This document shows, one piece after another, positions 33,342 to 42,280 of a stretch of 63,193 nt of DNA. Position 1 is the first letter of the stretch. Every line of letters begins with the position of its first letter. Under the pieces are notes generated by a model that worked only from the letters and a program-made list of their open reading frames with translations, was not told the DNA's origin and searched no databases. The stretch covers positions 1-63,193 of the forward strand of contig SUVO01000015.1 of the NCBI GenBank assembly GCA_015061955.1, read 5' to 3'. The position numbers were made by a program, and so were the translations under genes. This DNA comes from Verrucomicrobiaceae bacterium (GTDB lineage Bacteria > Verrucomicrobiota > Verrucomicrobiia > Opitutales > Intestinicryptomonadaceae).

Positions 33342-34685
33342 TTATTTCCCTATGCAGAATTTAGAGAATATTCTATCTAAAACTGCTTCGTTATCGGTTT
33401 TTCCAACAATATCGCCTAAGGCGTTTAGTGCTTCTCGAATATCTGATGCTGTAAGTTCGGCTGCAGCATTATTTTTTGCACTCAATACTGCCTCATTACA
33501 GTAATTTAGAGCTGTTTGCAATGATTGTGCGTGGCGAGCCGAAACTAAAATATCATCGGCAACTGCAGTTATGTGATAAGTATTTATGAGCTTTGAAATT
33601 GCATTGCGTAATTCGATAGCGCCACTTTGAGTTGCACACGATACGTTTACACATATATATTTGTCAAATTGTTGCGATACAACTGATGGATTTGCCGACT
33701 GAATATCGCATTTATTTATTACTATTATTGTATTTTCGGGAAGAAGTTTGTTTGTATCGAACTCCGTTAAGTTTGGATTAGCTACATCTACTACAAATAA
33801 ACAGATGTCGCATCCAGATATTTTTGCACGCGCTCTGTCGATACCAATAGCTTCAAGTTTATCGCTACTACCACGCAAACCTGCAGTATCGGTCAAATTT
33901 ACAGCAAAGCCATCTATTGATGTTTTTTCACTGATAAAATCGCGTGTAGTACCAGCTATATCGCTGACGATAGCTCGTTCGTCATCTAAAAGTAAATTTA
34001 GCAACGATGATTTTCCCGCATTGGGAGCACCTGCTATTACTATATCTATTCCTTGATGCACCAAAGGTGAAAATTTTGCTGTTTCAATCAAAGCCGACAT
34101 ATTTTTTGTACAAGATTCTATTGCCGAAATTATTACATTTTGGTCTTCGGTAGGTAGATCATCTTCTGGGAAATCAATATAAGCTTCCATCAAAGCGAGT
34201 GCATCTAATAGTTTTTCCGACATATTGTTTATGCGTTTGCCGAGTTCTCCAGAAAGTTGCTTTTGGGCAGCTTTTAATGAACGAGTGCTGCGTGCCTGTA
34301 TTAGTAGGGCTACTGCCTCAGCTTGACTGAGATCGATTTTCCCATTTTCAAATGCTTTTCTGGTAAATTCGCCAGCTTGGGCAGGTTCTGCACCGCGAGC
34401 TATGAGGTCTGATATTATAGATTGGATTATAAATGGATTACCATGTGTTGCAATTTCTAAACAATCTTCGCCTGTATATGAGGCTGGAGCTTTAAAGTAT
34501 GTAGCTACTGCATCATCAAGAATATCTCCATTTAGGTTCTTATATGCAACTCTGTGGGCGTAGCGAGGTTTTAGTTGTTTTGAAAAAACATCGGTTGCAA
34601 TTTGCATTACTTTAGATCCACTTAGTCGGATTACGCCTATTGCAGATTCTCCAGTTGGGGTTGAAAGTGCTACAATTGTTCTCAT
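33342..34685 (-). CDS. mnmE: tRNA uridine-5-carboxymethylaminomethyl modification GTPase MnmE
   Basis: A 447-residue protein with all MnmE parts. The N-terminal formyl-THF-binding domain includes VIRLSGSK, SYTGEDCLEIATHG and GEFTRKAFENGKIDLSQAEAV. The helical domain holds an inserted G domain: G1 GAPNAGKSS (~218), G2 AGTTRD, G3 DTAG and G4 NKCD. The C-terminal CIGK box is intact. With MnmG it modifies U34 of tRNAs reading two-codon boxes. It ends an operon of DUF192 lipoprotein, small membrane protein and mnmE, coupled by 4-base overlaps. Confidence 0.97.
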   Translation of the reverse strand: MRTIVALSTPTGESAIGVIRLSGSKVMQIATDVFSKQLKPRYAHRVAYKNLNGDILDDAVATYFKAPASYTGEDCLEIATHGNPFIIQSIISDLIARGAEPAQAGEFTRKAFENGKIDLSQAEAVALLIQARSTRSLKAAQKQLSGELGKRINNMSEKLLDALALMEAYIDFPEDDLPTEDQNVIISAIESCTKNMSALIETAKFSPLVHQGIDIVIAGAPNAGKSSLLNLLLDDERAIVSDIAGTTRDFISEKTSIDGFAVNLTDTAGLRGSSDKLEAIGIDRARAKISGCDICLFVVDVANPNLTEFDTNKLLPENTIIVINKCDIQSANPSVVSQQFDKYICVNVSCATQSGAIELRNAISKLINTYHITAVADDILVSARHAQSLQTALNYCNEAVLSAKNNAAAELTASDIREALNALGDIVGKTDNEAVLDRIFSKFCIGK

Positions 34686-34948
34686 TTTTTGTTAGATTTG
34701 TAAATTTTATATCCAGAAACTATTACTATTGCTGATATGCAAAAGGCAAATCCTCCATTAGTAAAAGAATCTATAATTGCTTGAAATTTTGTTGATCCAG
34801 TTTGTTTTTGAAAATCGATTTCTTGTTCCTGTTGCCAAGGTGTAAGTTTTTGATATTTTATCGAATAAGAAACTAATCCACATATACTTGCAATTAAAGC
34901 ACAAGTGAATAAAAGTAATAATTTTAAACGCATTGGATAGCGTTTCAC
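34682..34948 (-). CDS. Small two-helix membrane protein of unknown function
   Basis: An 88-residue protein with helices at ~7-28 (LKLLLLFTCALIASICGLVS) and ~64-82 (GFAFCISAIVIVSGYKIY), and a polar loop of ~35 residues between. No family recognised. It overlaps both neighbours by four bases (ATGA), so it is translationally coupled to the DUF192 lipoprotein and mnmE. This supports it being a real gene. Confidence 0.75.
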   Translation of the reverse strand: MKRYPMRLKLLLLFTCALIASICGLVSYSIKYQKLTPWQQEQEIDFQKQTGSTKFQAIIDSFTNGGFAFCISAIVIVSGYKIYKSNKK

Positions 34949-35430
34949 TTTATTGCCTTTCGTATTTTTAGAATTTTATAGAAGGTTTGCATATCGAGTT
35001 TTTCGCCAACGTTAACGTTGTTTTTTTCAAACCAACCAGCATTAGTTTCTATACAATAAAGAATGTCTGAACGTGCCGATTTTACTGGATTTAAATTGTG
35101 TGGATACATTTTTTTTATCTCGGTAATTTCACCATCTTTAGTAAGAAAAGCTATGTCGAGTGGTATTTCGGTATTTTTCATCCAAAACGACATTTCTTTT
35201 GGGGTATCGAAAACAAAAATCATAGCATTATTTTCGGGCATACTTTTACGGAACATCAATCCCTTTGCTTTTTGATGTTCGCTAATAGCAATTTCTGCAA
35301 ATATTGTCTTATTGCCTAATGTAAGCTCGTATACGTTATTTGTAGATGTAGTATTTGCTTGTTTTGAGCATGAAACTAATGCAAATATCAAGACTTGCAA
35401 AAATGTTATTATTATCCAAAATCTTTTCAT
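34945..35430 (-). CDS. DUF192-family lipoprotein
   Basis: 161 residues from ATG 35430; ATG 35442, four codons up, is also possible. A lipoprotein signal ends FALVSC at residue ~21. The rest is a DUF192 domain: AEIAISEHQKAKGLMFRKSM, MIFVFDTPKEMSFWMKNT, PLDIAFL and a late LYCIETNAGWF. These segments match the 'GLM.R..l....GMlFvf......FWMknT.iPLDi.fi' pattern. The family is widespread, small and of unclear role, usually in the periplasm or envelope. It heads the operon leading to mnmE. Confidence 0.88.
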   Translation of the reverse strand: MKRFWIIITFLQVLIFALVSCSKQANTTSTNNVYELTLGNKTIFAEIAISEHQKAKGLMFRKSMPENNAMIFVFDTPKEMSFWMKNTEIPLDIAFLTKDGEITEIKKMYPHNLNPVKSARSDILYCIETNAGWFEKNNVNVGEKLDMQTFYKILKIRKAIK

Positions 35431-35498
35431 ATTTAAAAGCATACATTAAGGATTGTAAATTTATACAATTTTCGCAACACTAATTTGAAAGTCAAACA

Positions 35499-36617
35499 AT
35501 GAAAAGTGAAATTCTACTTTACGGTAATACAAGAACATCGGCAGATATGTTTTATTTTGCTGGAGTATCTATTCATGACGACTTTTTTTGCTTTACGTTG
35601 AATGGAAAAAAATGTGCATTGTTAAGTCCGTTAGAAATTGGTAGAGCTCGCAGAACTTCTAGATTAGATTGCATTTTTGATTACTCGGAAGTTGTTGCTC
35701 AGATGCCTAAGAACACCAAGAAAACTTATTTCGACGCTGTTGTTTCTTTGTTAAAGAAAAATAAAGTGCGTTCAATTGTTGTTCCCGAAAATTTTCCAGT
35801 AGGTATGTTTAATAATTTTCTCGAAAGGGGAATTAGCATTGAATATTGTGAAGGAGAGTTCTTTGAAGAACGTGCAGTAAAATCGCAATTTGAGATAAAA
35901 GAAATTCAGAAAGCAAATAATGTGGCGTCGGCTTGTTTTAGCTTAGTTGAAGACATTTTGCGTGTATCGGATATTCGTGATGGCGTGCTTGTTTATGATG
36001 GCGAGAATTTAACATCGGAATTTTTACGATCAGAAATAGAAAAACTTTCAATATCGTTGGGTGCCGATGCTTTAGATACAATAGCAGCTTCGGGAAATCA
36101 GGCATGCGACCCACACGAAGTTGGGCATGGGGTTATATCGGCTAATTCTTTAATTGTTTTCGATATATTTCCACGTTTGCGAAGTACTGGATATTTTGGC
36201 GATATGACACGTACATTTCTCAAGGGCGAACCATCGCAAAAACAACAGAAACTTGTTGAATGTGTTTTGAAAGCACAACAGAATGCGTTAAAATGTGTTC
36301 GAGCTGGTGCTAATGGCGCTGTCATTCATAATTCAGTAGTACAATATTTTGAAGATGAAGGTTATAAAACTAAGCAAATTAGAGGTAGTTGGGGAGGTTT
36401 TTTCCATTCCACTGGACATGGCTTAGGCTTAGATGTACATGAAGCGCCTTCGTTGGGTATTCGCAATTGCACATTGGAGTGTGGCAATGTAGTAACTGTT
36501 GAACCAGGTTTATATTATAAAGGTATCGGTGGGTGTAGAATTGAAGATAATGTTGCTGTTGAACGCACTGGAGCAAGATTGTTGTCAGATTATCATTACA
36601 ACTGGATTATTGATTAA
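35499..36617 (+). CDS. M24-family Xaa-Pro peptidase
   Basis: A 372-residue pita-bread-fold metallopeptidase. An N-terminal creatinase-like domain (~1-135) is followed by the catalytic domain. Its five metal ligands appear in order: FDIFP (Asp), FGDMTRTF (Asp), STGHGLGLDVHE (His), TVEPGLY (Glu) and RIEDN (Glu). It cleaves N-terminal residues before proline or processes dipeptides in the cytoplasm. It is the first gene of a very compact plus-strand run reaching 45395. The next gene starts 5 bases later. Confidence 0.92.
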   Translation: MKSEILLYGNTRTSADMFYFAGVSIHDDFFCFTLNGKKCALLSPLEIGRARRTSRLDCIFDYSEVVAQMPKNTKKTYFDAVVSLLKKNKVRSIVVPENFPVGMFNNFLERGISIEYCEGEFFEERAVKSQFEIKEIQKANNVASACFSLVEDILRVSDIRDGVLVYDGENLTSEFLRSEIEKLSISLGADALDTIAASGNQACDPHEVGHGVISANSLIVFDIFPRLRSTGYFGDMTRTFLKGEPSQKQQKLVECVLKAQQNALKCVRAGANGAVIHNSVVQYFEDEGYKTKQIRGSWGGFFHSTGHGLGLDVHEAPSLGIRNCTLECGNVVTVEPGLYYKGIGGCRIEDNVAVERTGARLLSDYHYNWIID

Positions 36618-36622
36618 TTTTT

Positions 36623-37231
36623 ATGAGAATTTTAGTTTCATTTTTTATTTTACTGATTGTTGTTCCAACTTTTGCGAACGATTTTCAACAGGCTGATGCC
36701 ATAATGAAAGAGGCTGTACGACTTCGTACGCTTACTGCAAAAACTGAAATGCAGACAATAAAAGAAGTGGAAAATTTAGATAGACTTTGTACTTCTGCAC
36801 GCCTGTATTTGTCTACATTAAATTCAAAAATCGAGGAGTTGGAAAAATCGAATAAAGCTGTATCAAAGGCTAATGAAGAGTTGTCGGTATCGATAAAATC
36901 TGATATAAAAAATATAGATTTGATATCGAAGTATCTCGATAAATTTTATACAACAGTGTATTTGCAACTTCCTAAAGATTGTAGTTTGAGAAAACAATTT
37001 AAAATGGAAAATTTCTCAGCCAAAACTGTCCCCGAAAAATTACGAACTACTTTGGCATTTTTAGAAGCTCTTAAACGTACAGATAAGGAGGTTGTGTACG
37101 AAAACAATATGGTTTCTTCTGGGATTTTTCTGAAGGTGAAGGCTCAAAAGGAAAACTCAACTGATGTTGTTCAAGGCAATGTAATTCGTGCTGATATGAA
37201 AAAGTTTTACGAAGAAAGGATTGAAAAATGA
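36623..37231 (+). CDS. Exported coiled-coil protein, DUF3450-like, of the TonB2-type operon
   Basis: A 202-residue protein with a signal peptide (cleavage FA-ND, residue ~18) and then a long heptad-rich helix (~25-95). A smaller C-terminal part follows (VSSGIFLKVKAQKEN). Length, topology and position directly before a TtpC-like gene fit the DUF3450 proteins that precede TonB2-type systems in Vibrio and Shewanella. Sequence identity to DUF3450 is not obvious by eye, so the family call leans on context. The 4-base overlap with the next gene indicates translational coupling. Confidence 0.6.
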   Translation: MRILVSFFILLIVVPTFANDFQQADAIMKEAVRLRTLTAKTEMQTIKEVENLDRLCTSARLYLSTLNSKIEELEKSNKAVSKANEELSVSIKSDIKNIDLISKYLDKFYTTVYLQLPKDCSLRKQFKMENFSAKTVPEKLRTTLAFLEALKRTDKEVVYENNMVSSGIFLKVKAQKENSTDVVQGNVIRADMKKFYEERIEK

Positions 37232-38394
37232 AAAAAAATTTAATCCTCTTATTAACATTTTTATGTGCCAATATTTGCATAGCAAACTCGCAACTAATAG
37301 ATGTTGCAAAACGCGAATTAGAACAAGCTCAACGCGAGTATTCTGACGCATTGAAAAAACACAATACACTTATAAGTGAGAAACAAAAGCAGTATAATGT
37401 TGTCTGTGCTGAAATTGAAAAAGCAAAAGATTTGTTGTTGCAATTAAAACGTGGGGCAGAAGCAGTTTCAAATCTGAAAGATAGCCGATTGTTTTATAAA
37501 AATTTATGTTCAGAATTGTCGTTAGAGCTTGAAAGAATTAGCAGTAAAAGCATTCAGCCATCGACTTCGTCTGGAGAAATTTATGCGTTGATGAAATCGG
37601 AAATGCAAAATAGCTTTTGCCAGTTATCGCTCGCTACATTTCCAGTAACAGCTTTCGATGTTAAAACAAAGGAACGTTTACAAGGTAAAGCATTTAGCGT
37701 TGGTGGATTTAAATATTTTGTAAGTACAGAAAAGAGTGGCTTTTTAAGTAGTGCAAATATTGTTTATGGTAGTAAATATGCCGAAGAAATAAATAGTTTT
37801 ATAGATGGTAAAAGCAATACAATTCCTGTTGATTTATCGTTTGGTAAGTTAGAGAAATCTGAACGCAATGCTACAACATTTTTAGAAAAAGTTGAAAAAG
37901 GGGGGATTTGGATTTATCCAATTTTATTGTTGGGAGTATTGTCTATTTTGGTAACTGTATTGAAATGTATTCAGTTGGTAGTGGTGTCGACTAAAAAATC
38001 AATGGCTAATTTTAATCAAGAATTTCTCAATACAATAAACGATGAAATGTCGGTAAAACAGAAAGAAGATTTGGCGTTCAACTTTGTATGTCGCAAACAA
38101 GTGCAGTTGAAATGTTGGATAGAAGTTTTGTCTATTTCTGCGGCTGTTTCGCCCTTATTGGGGTTGCTTGGAACAGTAAGTGGTATTATAAAAACTTTTG
38201 CAGAGCTTTCGGTGGCGTCTTCTAAGACTAACGAAATAAGCGATGGTATAGCTGAGGCTTTGATAACAACCGAGTATGGCTTGATTGTTGCAATTCCTGC
38301 GTTGATTGCTAATGCGTTGTTATCGCGTAAAATTAAAAAGATTGTAGAAAATTTGCACATTAGCTTGTTTGAATGTGTGTCTTCTAAAAAATGA
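37228..38394 (+). CDS. TtpC-like MotA/TolQ/ExbB-domain protein
   Basis: A 388-residue protein. It has a signal peptide (cleavage ~IA-NS, residue 20), a coiled coil (~25-110), a periplasmic middle, and then three membrane helices of the MotA/TolQ/ExbB fold. These are GGIWIYPILLLGVLSILVTV (~227-250), SAAVSPLLGLLGTVSGIIKT (~305-330) and TTEYGLIVAIPALIANALLS (~345-370). The LLGLLGTV and GL..AIPA motifs are diagnostic. The long N-terminal extension distinguishes TtpC of TonB2 systems from plain ExbB. It probably couples the proton motive force to the TonB partner. Overlaps both neighbours by four bases. Confidence 0.85.
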   Translation: MKKNLILLLTFLCANICIANSQLIDVAKRELEQAQREYSDALKKHNTLISEKQKQYNVVCAEIEKAKDLLLQLKRGAEAVSNLKDSRLFYKNLCSELSLELERISSKSIQPSTSSGEIYALMKSEMQNSFCQLSLATFPVTAFDVKTKERLQGKAFSVGGFKYFVSTEKSGFLSSANIVYGSKYAEEINSFIDGKSNTIPVDLSFGKLEKSERNATTFLEKVEKGGIWIYPILLLGVLSILVTVLKCIQLVVVSTKKSMANFNQEFLNTINDEMSVKQKEDLAFNFVCRKQVQLKCWIEVLSISAAVSPLLGLLGTVSGIIKTFAELSVASSKTNEISDGIAEALITTEYGLIVAIPALIANALLSRKIKKIVENLHISLFECVSSKK

Positions 38395-38798
38395 TAAAGT
38401 CTATTACAGATAATATTCTATATATTTTTGATTCTGCCATATGTTTGATGTCGGCATTGGCAGTGGTAGGTATTGTGGCGTTTTATTTCGCAATTTCTAC
38501 ATATATTTTAATAAGAACAGAGGGAAAACATTGTAATTTAGATTTTATAAAAGCTCGGTTGCACGATGTTAAGATTGTAAAAATATTGGCATTTTCTGCA
38601 CCTATGATTGGGTTGTTAGGAACTGTGGTTGGAATTGGTAAGTGTATCGCGTTTGCCGAAGATACTGCGGCTGTTTCTGATGGCATTTCTTTCGCATTGC
38701 TCACCACTCAAACTGGACTGATAATAGCTATTCCAGCTTGGATATCTGCAATAGTACTAACTTCAAAATTGAAAAAAATATCGTTGGAGTGCAAGTAA
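38391..38798 (+). CDS. exbB: ExbB-like proton channel subunit (short form)
   Basis: A 135-residue protein, shorter than classical ExbB (~240), as is usual for ExbB2 in TtpC-containing systems. Three helices are seen: SALAVVGIVAFYFAISTYIL, SAPMIGLLGTVVGIGKC and LLTTQTGLIIAIPAWISAIV. The family signatures GLLGTV and TGL..AIPA are intact. It forms the inner-membrane motor with ExbD. Its stop overlaps the ExbD start (TAATG). Confidence 0.88.
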   Translation: MIKSITDNILYIFDSAICLMSALAVVGIVAFYFAISTYILIRTEGKHCNLDFIKARLHDVKIVKILAFSAPMIGLLGTVVGIGKCIAFAEDTAAVSDGISFALLTTQTGLIIAIPAWISAIVLTSKLKKISLECK

Positions 38799-39196
38799 TG
38801 AGAAAACAAAATATAGATTTTCAAGATGACGCGCAGGTGGAAGAAATAAATATTTCTCCACTTATAGATGTGGTGTTTATTCTGTTGATTTTTTTCATTC
38901 TAACTATGGCGTTTTCCGATAAGTTAGCTATGGATATAGATGTTCCACAAGCATCTAATGCGTCGGCTAAAAGTAGTGATTTTTTGAATGTTTCAATTTC
39001 TAAATCAGGCGAAATTTTTCTTCAAGAACAACCTTGTTCGTTGTCTATATTGCCAGAACGAATAAAGGCATTACATAAAGATAAAATTTTAATTTATACC
39101 GATAAATCAGTTAGAGCCGATAAACTTATGGAAGTAATCGATTCTGTGAAATCGGTAAGTGGTGTTTCCATATACTTAGCAACTCAAAAAAAATGA
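38798..39196 (+). CDS. exbD: ExbD-like energy-transduction protein
   Basis: 132 residues from ATG 38798, which overlaps the ExbB stop by one base; the frame continues upstream but that part lies inside exbB and is rejected. The family block EEINISPLIDVVFILLIFFI contains the single membrane helix with the essential Asp that carries protons. The periplasmic domain of ~80 residues ends in the usual IYTDKSVRADKLMEVID fold. It overlaps tonB by four bases. Confidence 0.93.
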   Translation: MRKQNIDFQDDAQVEEINISPLIDVVFILLIFFILTMAFSDKLAMDIDVPQASNASAKSSDFLNVSISKSGEIFLQEQPCSLSILPERIKALHKDKILIYTDKSVRADKLMEVIDSVKSVSGVSIYLATQKK

Positions 39197-39858
39197 GCAG
39201 TTCAACAACATTAAAAACAACATTTGTAAAAATCGGCAGTTTGGTTATGGCGATAGTTTTTGTTGTTGCACTTTTTGTTTTGCAAGCAGTGTCTATTTCT
39301 TCAAAAAAAAATGTTCATAATGATGTTGTGAAAATTTTTCAATACCAGCCTCAACAAAAAGAAGTAAAGCTCAATAACGAAGTAAAAAAAATCAAGGCGA
39401 TGGTTTCAAATGTTAAAATTGGACACGCTTTGCCAGTAGAAGTTCCAGCGATAAATGCTTCAAGTTTGTCGTTGCCTGATGCTTCTATTTCTGTGCCTAA
39501 AAACGATGGTGGAGATTTTTCGTTGGCTATTTTTTCAACTGATACGGCAAATAGTTTTACTTCTGATATTTTTGAATTAGATATGCTTGATAATGTGCCT
39601 CGCCGTTTAGATAAAACAATAGTTCGCTATCCTAAGCAAATGTTGAAACGAGGAATAGAAGGTAGTGTGAAACTTCGAGTTTTGATAGATTCGACAGGCG
39701 TGGTGTCGATAGAATCGGTCATTAGTGCAACTAATTTATATTTTGAAAAAGTAGCACTTCAGGCCGTTGAAAAATTTTTGTACGAAGCACCTTTGCGAAA
39801 CGGCAAACCTGTGAAAGCTCGTTTTGTTTTAGAAGTCCCATTTAAAATTATACGATGA
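39193..39858 (+). CDS. tonB: TonB-family energy transducer
   Basis: A 221-residue protein with one N-terminal membrane helix (~15-36, SLVMAIVFVVALFVLQAV). A periplasmic linker of ~90 residues lacks the classical Pro-rich EP/KP repeats. The C-terminal TonB domain (~140-221) reads YPKQMLKRGIEGSVKLRVLI, then ALQAVEKFLYEAPLRNGKPV. The R-G-x-x-G-x-V/L core and the final PFKII are typical. It should contact TonB boxes of outer-membrane receptors; none is encoded in the window. Coupled by ATGA overlaps to exbD and the TPR gene. Confidence 0.92.
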   Translation: MSSSTTLKTTFVKIGSLVMAIVFVVALFVLQAVSISSKKNVHNDVVKIFQYQPQQKEVKLNNEVKKIKAMVSNVKIGHALPVEVPAINASSLSLPDASISVPKNDGGDFSLAIFSTDTANSFTSDIFELDMLDNVPRRLDKTIVRYPKQMLKRGIEGSVKLRVLIDSTGVVSIESVISATNLYFEKVALQAVEKFLYEAPLRNGKPVKARFVLEVPFKIIR

Positions 39859-41099
39859 AATATTTTATAACATTTTTACTATTGTTGCCTATATCTATTT
39901 TTGCAGAGATATCGGTTTCCGATATGTTCTCAAAGCCAACAATGAATAAGTACGAAGCGGAAATAGTCGCTAAAGCTATGAAGGCTTCAAACGTGTCGGA
40001 AGAATGCGAAATACTCCTTTCTGCATCTAAAAAAAGCTGGGCTGGGGCGCCATTGTTATTCAACTTAGGTAATGCATATTTTAGGAAAGGCGACCATAAC
40101 GAAGCCATAAAATATTTTGAACTTGCTTTGCAAAAACAAAAGTTCTTTTTAGCATACAAAAATTTGGGGTTTGCATATTATGCAAAAAATGACCAACAGA
40201 AAGCCCTTGATGCGTTTGCACGTGCTCTGGCAATTTCCGGAAACAGCGATGTTCAAATACTAACATGGATGGCTAACCATTGTGCAAAAGAAGGCGATAT
40301 TTCTTCGGCATTGGCTATGTGTAATCAGGCTTTGATTTTTTCTCGTAGTGATGCTCTTTACTATGCCAAAATAAGATTTATGATTGATTTGAATATGTTG
40401 GCAGAAGCCGAAAAATTGGCATCGCTTCAATTTGCTAAGACAAGAAACAAAAACTATCTGCGTTTGCTTGTGAAGGCTCGTTTAGCCCAAGATGATAAGG
40501 TCGGAGCTATTTCTGCGTTAGAAATGTTGAATAGTTGCAACGATATTGATAAATCAAATTTAGAGTTGTTAGCTGATTTATATTTTTCTGTGGGAGCGTA
40601 CTCAAAAGCTTTAGAATTCTACGGTAAAAATTCGTCATTTGCTAAACTTGAAAATTTGGCGTTTGCATGTATAAACACAAATGATCTGAAAACTGCATTA
40701 AAAATAGCAAAAAAATTAGAAACAAAAAATGTAGCAAATAAAATTAAAGGAATTATATTTGCGCGATCGGGCGATTTTTCAAAAGCTGTGTTGCTTTTGC
40801 GTAGTTATTTAGATTGTAATCAATCTGATTTTGTAGCAGTTTGGGAGCTTGCAGAAGCATTGTACAAAAACAAAGAATATACACAGAGTTCTGTTATGTA
40901 TTCACGTTTACTTGTCGACGAAGCTTATCGGTATTCTGCAAAGCATTCACTTTTGCGTAATGCGTTAGCCTTAGAGCGTTATAATGAAGCATTAAGTTGG
41001 GCAAGAGACTTAGCAAAAAACTATCCTACGCCAGAGGTGGAAGATTTCAAAAATAAATTGGAAAACTACTGCAATGAATTGGAAAAGTCCACACAATAG
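39855..41099 (+). CDS. Exported TPR protein of the TonB2-type operon
   Basis: A 414-residue protein with a signal peptide (cleavage FA-EI, residue ~17) and tandem tetratricopeptide repeats from ~55. Clear units include LLFNLGNAYFRKGDHNEAIK, AYKNLGFAYYAKNDQQKALD and a later ELLADLYFSVGAYSKAL. A TPR protein at this position is the last member of TonB2 clusters in Vibrio and relatives, where it supports the transducer. Periplasmic protein-protein scaffold is the inferred role. Its end overlaps the possible folP start by 26 bases. Confidence 0.87.
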   Translation: MKYFITFLLLLPISIFAEISVSDMFSKPTMNKYEAEIVAKAMKASNVSEECEILLSASKKSWAGAPLLFNLGNAYFRKGDHNEAIKYFELALQKQKFFLAYKNLGFAYYAKNDQQKALDAFARALAISGNSDVQILTWMANHCAKEGDISSALAMCNQALIFSRSDALYYAKIRFMIDLNMLAEAEKLASLQFAKTRNKNYLRLLVKARLAQDDKVGAISALEMLNSCNDIDKSNLELLADLYFSVGAYSKALEFYGKNSSFAKLENLAFACINTNDLKTALKIAKKLETKNVANKIKGIIFARSGDFSKAVLLLRSYLDCNQSDFVAVWELAEALYKNKEYTQSSVMYSRLLVDEAYRYSAKHSLLRNALALERYNEALSWARDLAKNYPTPEVEDFKNKLENYCNELEKSTQ

Positions 41100-41901
41100 A
41101 AAATTGCCGTTGCCTAAAAATCACCCATTGATAATGGGAATTTTAAATGTAGGTGAAAATTCATTTAGCGATGGTGGCAATTTTTTTGAAGTATCTTCGG
41201 CCTTGAAACACGCTGAAGATATGGTTTCAAAAGGTGTTGATATAATAGATATTGGTGCCGAATCTACACGTCCACAGGCAAAACCACTTACGTTTGATGA
41301 AGAAATTGACATTCTTTTACCACGTTTAAAAGTTGTTCGCAAAGAGTTTCAGGATATGCCAATATCGGTAGATACATACAAGCCCGAAGTTGCAAAAATG
41401 GCAATATTAGAGGGTGCCGATATTATAAACGATGTTTATGCTATTCGCAAAAATGATTGTTATCAGATGGCGAAAACAGCAGTCGAAGTTGGCGCTCCAC
41501 TTATCCTCACGCACTGTTGTCGAGGTGAAGCATTTGATGGTGATTTTTTTGATTTTTTTATCAGAGGTATGCGTAAACGTATTGAATGTGCTTTGGCTGA
41601 AGGTTTGAACAAGGATATGTTAGTTGTTGATGTGGGTATTGGTTTTGGTAAAAGTGTTGAACAAAACTTTGAGCTTGTTCGCCGACTCGACGAAATAAAA
41701 CAACTTGGCTTTGGTGTGTTGCTTGGGGTTTCGCGTAAGTCGATGTTTGCCGATATTGCAGGCGATTCTTTTGCTTTGCGTGATACGGCAACTGCTGTTA
41801 TTAGTGCATACTGTTCATCTAAAAATAATTGCGATATTTTGCGTGTTCACAATGTTGATGCAAACATTATTGCAATAAAAACAATTTCAAAAATTATTTA
41901 A
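41074..41901 (+). CDS. folP: Dihydropteroate synthase
   Basis: A 275-residue TIM-barrel enzyme joining p-aminobenzoate to dihydropterin pyrophosphate. Motifs: MGILNVGENSFSDGG, DIIDIGAESTRPQAK, SVDTYKPEVA, IINDVYA, DVGIGFGKS and the late LGVSRKSM. The first loop reads NVGENSFSDGG where most bacteria have NVTPDSFSDGG; this flexible loop helps form the pABA/sulfonamide pocket. Start ATG 41074 overlaps the TPR gene by 26 bases; a TTG at 41110 or the ATG at 41134 are alternatives. First of a folP-folB-folK set. Confidence 0.94.
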   Translation: MNWKSPHNRKLPLPKNHPLIMGILNVGENSFSDGGNFFEVSSALKHAEDMVSKGVDIIDIGAESTRPQAKPLTFDEEIDILLPRLKVVRKEFQDMPISVDTYKPEVAKMAILEGADIINDVYAIRKNDCYQMAKTAVEVGAPLILTHCCRGEAFDGDFFDFFIRGMRKRIECALAEGLNKDMLVVDVGIGFGKSVEQNFELVRRLDEIKQLGFGVLLGVSRKSMFADIAGDSFALRDTATAVISAYCSSKNNCDILRVHNVDANIIAIKTISKII

Positions 41902-41904
41902 ATT

Positions 41905-42279
41905 ATGGACGAAATTATAATTGAAGGTCTTAAGCTTAAAGGTAAACATGGTTGCTTTGCTTTTGAACGCAACGAATTGCACGATTTTGAAGTGTCGATG
42001 CGTTTGTTCTTAGATGTACGCAGAGCATCAAAAACCGATGCTCTTGAAGATACCATTGATTATCCTCAAGCTATGGCAATAGCCGAAGGTGTGCTTTCTG
42101 GTGAAAGTGTTCGCTTAATCGAAAAACTTGCCGACATGATTGCCGAACGTCTTTTTATACGCTTCGAGCTTTTGCAAGAAGTTGAAGTCGAGGTCGTAAA
42201 ACTTGGTGTAGATGTTGGTTTCGAGTTTGCAAAAATATCTACAAAAATTCATCGCAAAAGAGATTTTTACATAAAATAA
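41905..42279 (+). CDS. folB: Dihydroneopterin aldolase
   Basis: A 124-residue tunnel-fold enzyme of standard size. It has IIIEGLKLKGKHGCFAFER (the 'l.g..r..HG...E' block with the pterin-binding region) and DTIDYPQAMAIAEGV. RLIEKLADMIAERLF and the C-terminal VVKLGVDVGFEFAKIS follow. It converts dihydroneopterin to 6-hydroxymethyl-dihydropterin. It sits 3 bases after folP and 1 base before folK. Confidence 0.92.
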   Translation: MDEIIIEGLKLKGKHGCFAFERNELHDFEVSMRLFLDVRRASKTDALEDTIDYPQAMAIAEGVLSGESVRLIEKLADMIAERLFIRFELLQEVEVEVVKLGVDVGFEFAKISTKIHRKRDFYIK

Positions 42280-42280
42280 A

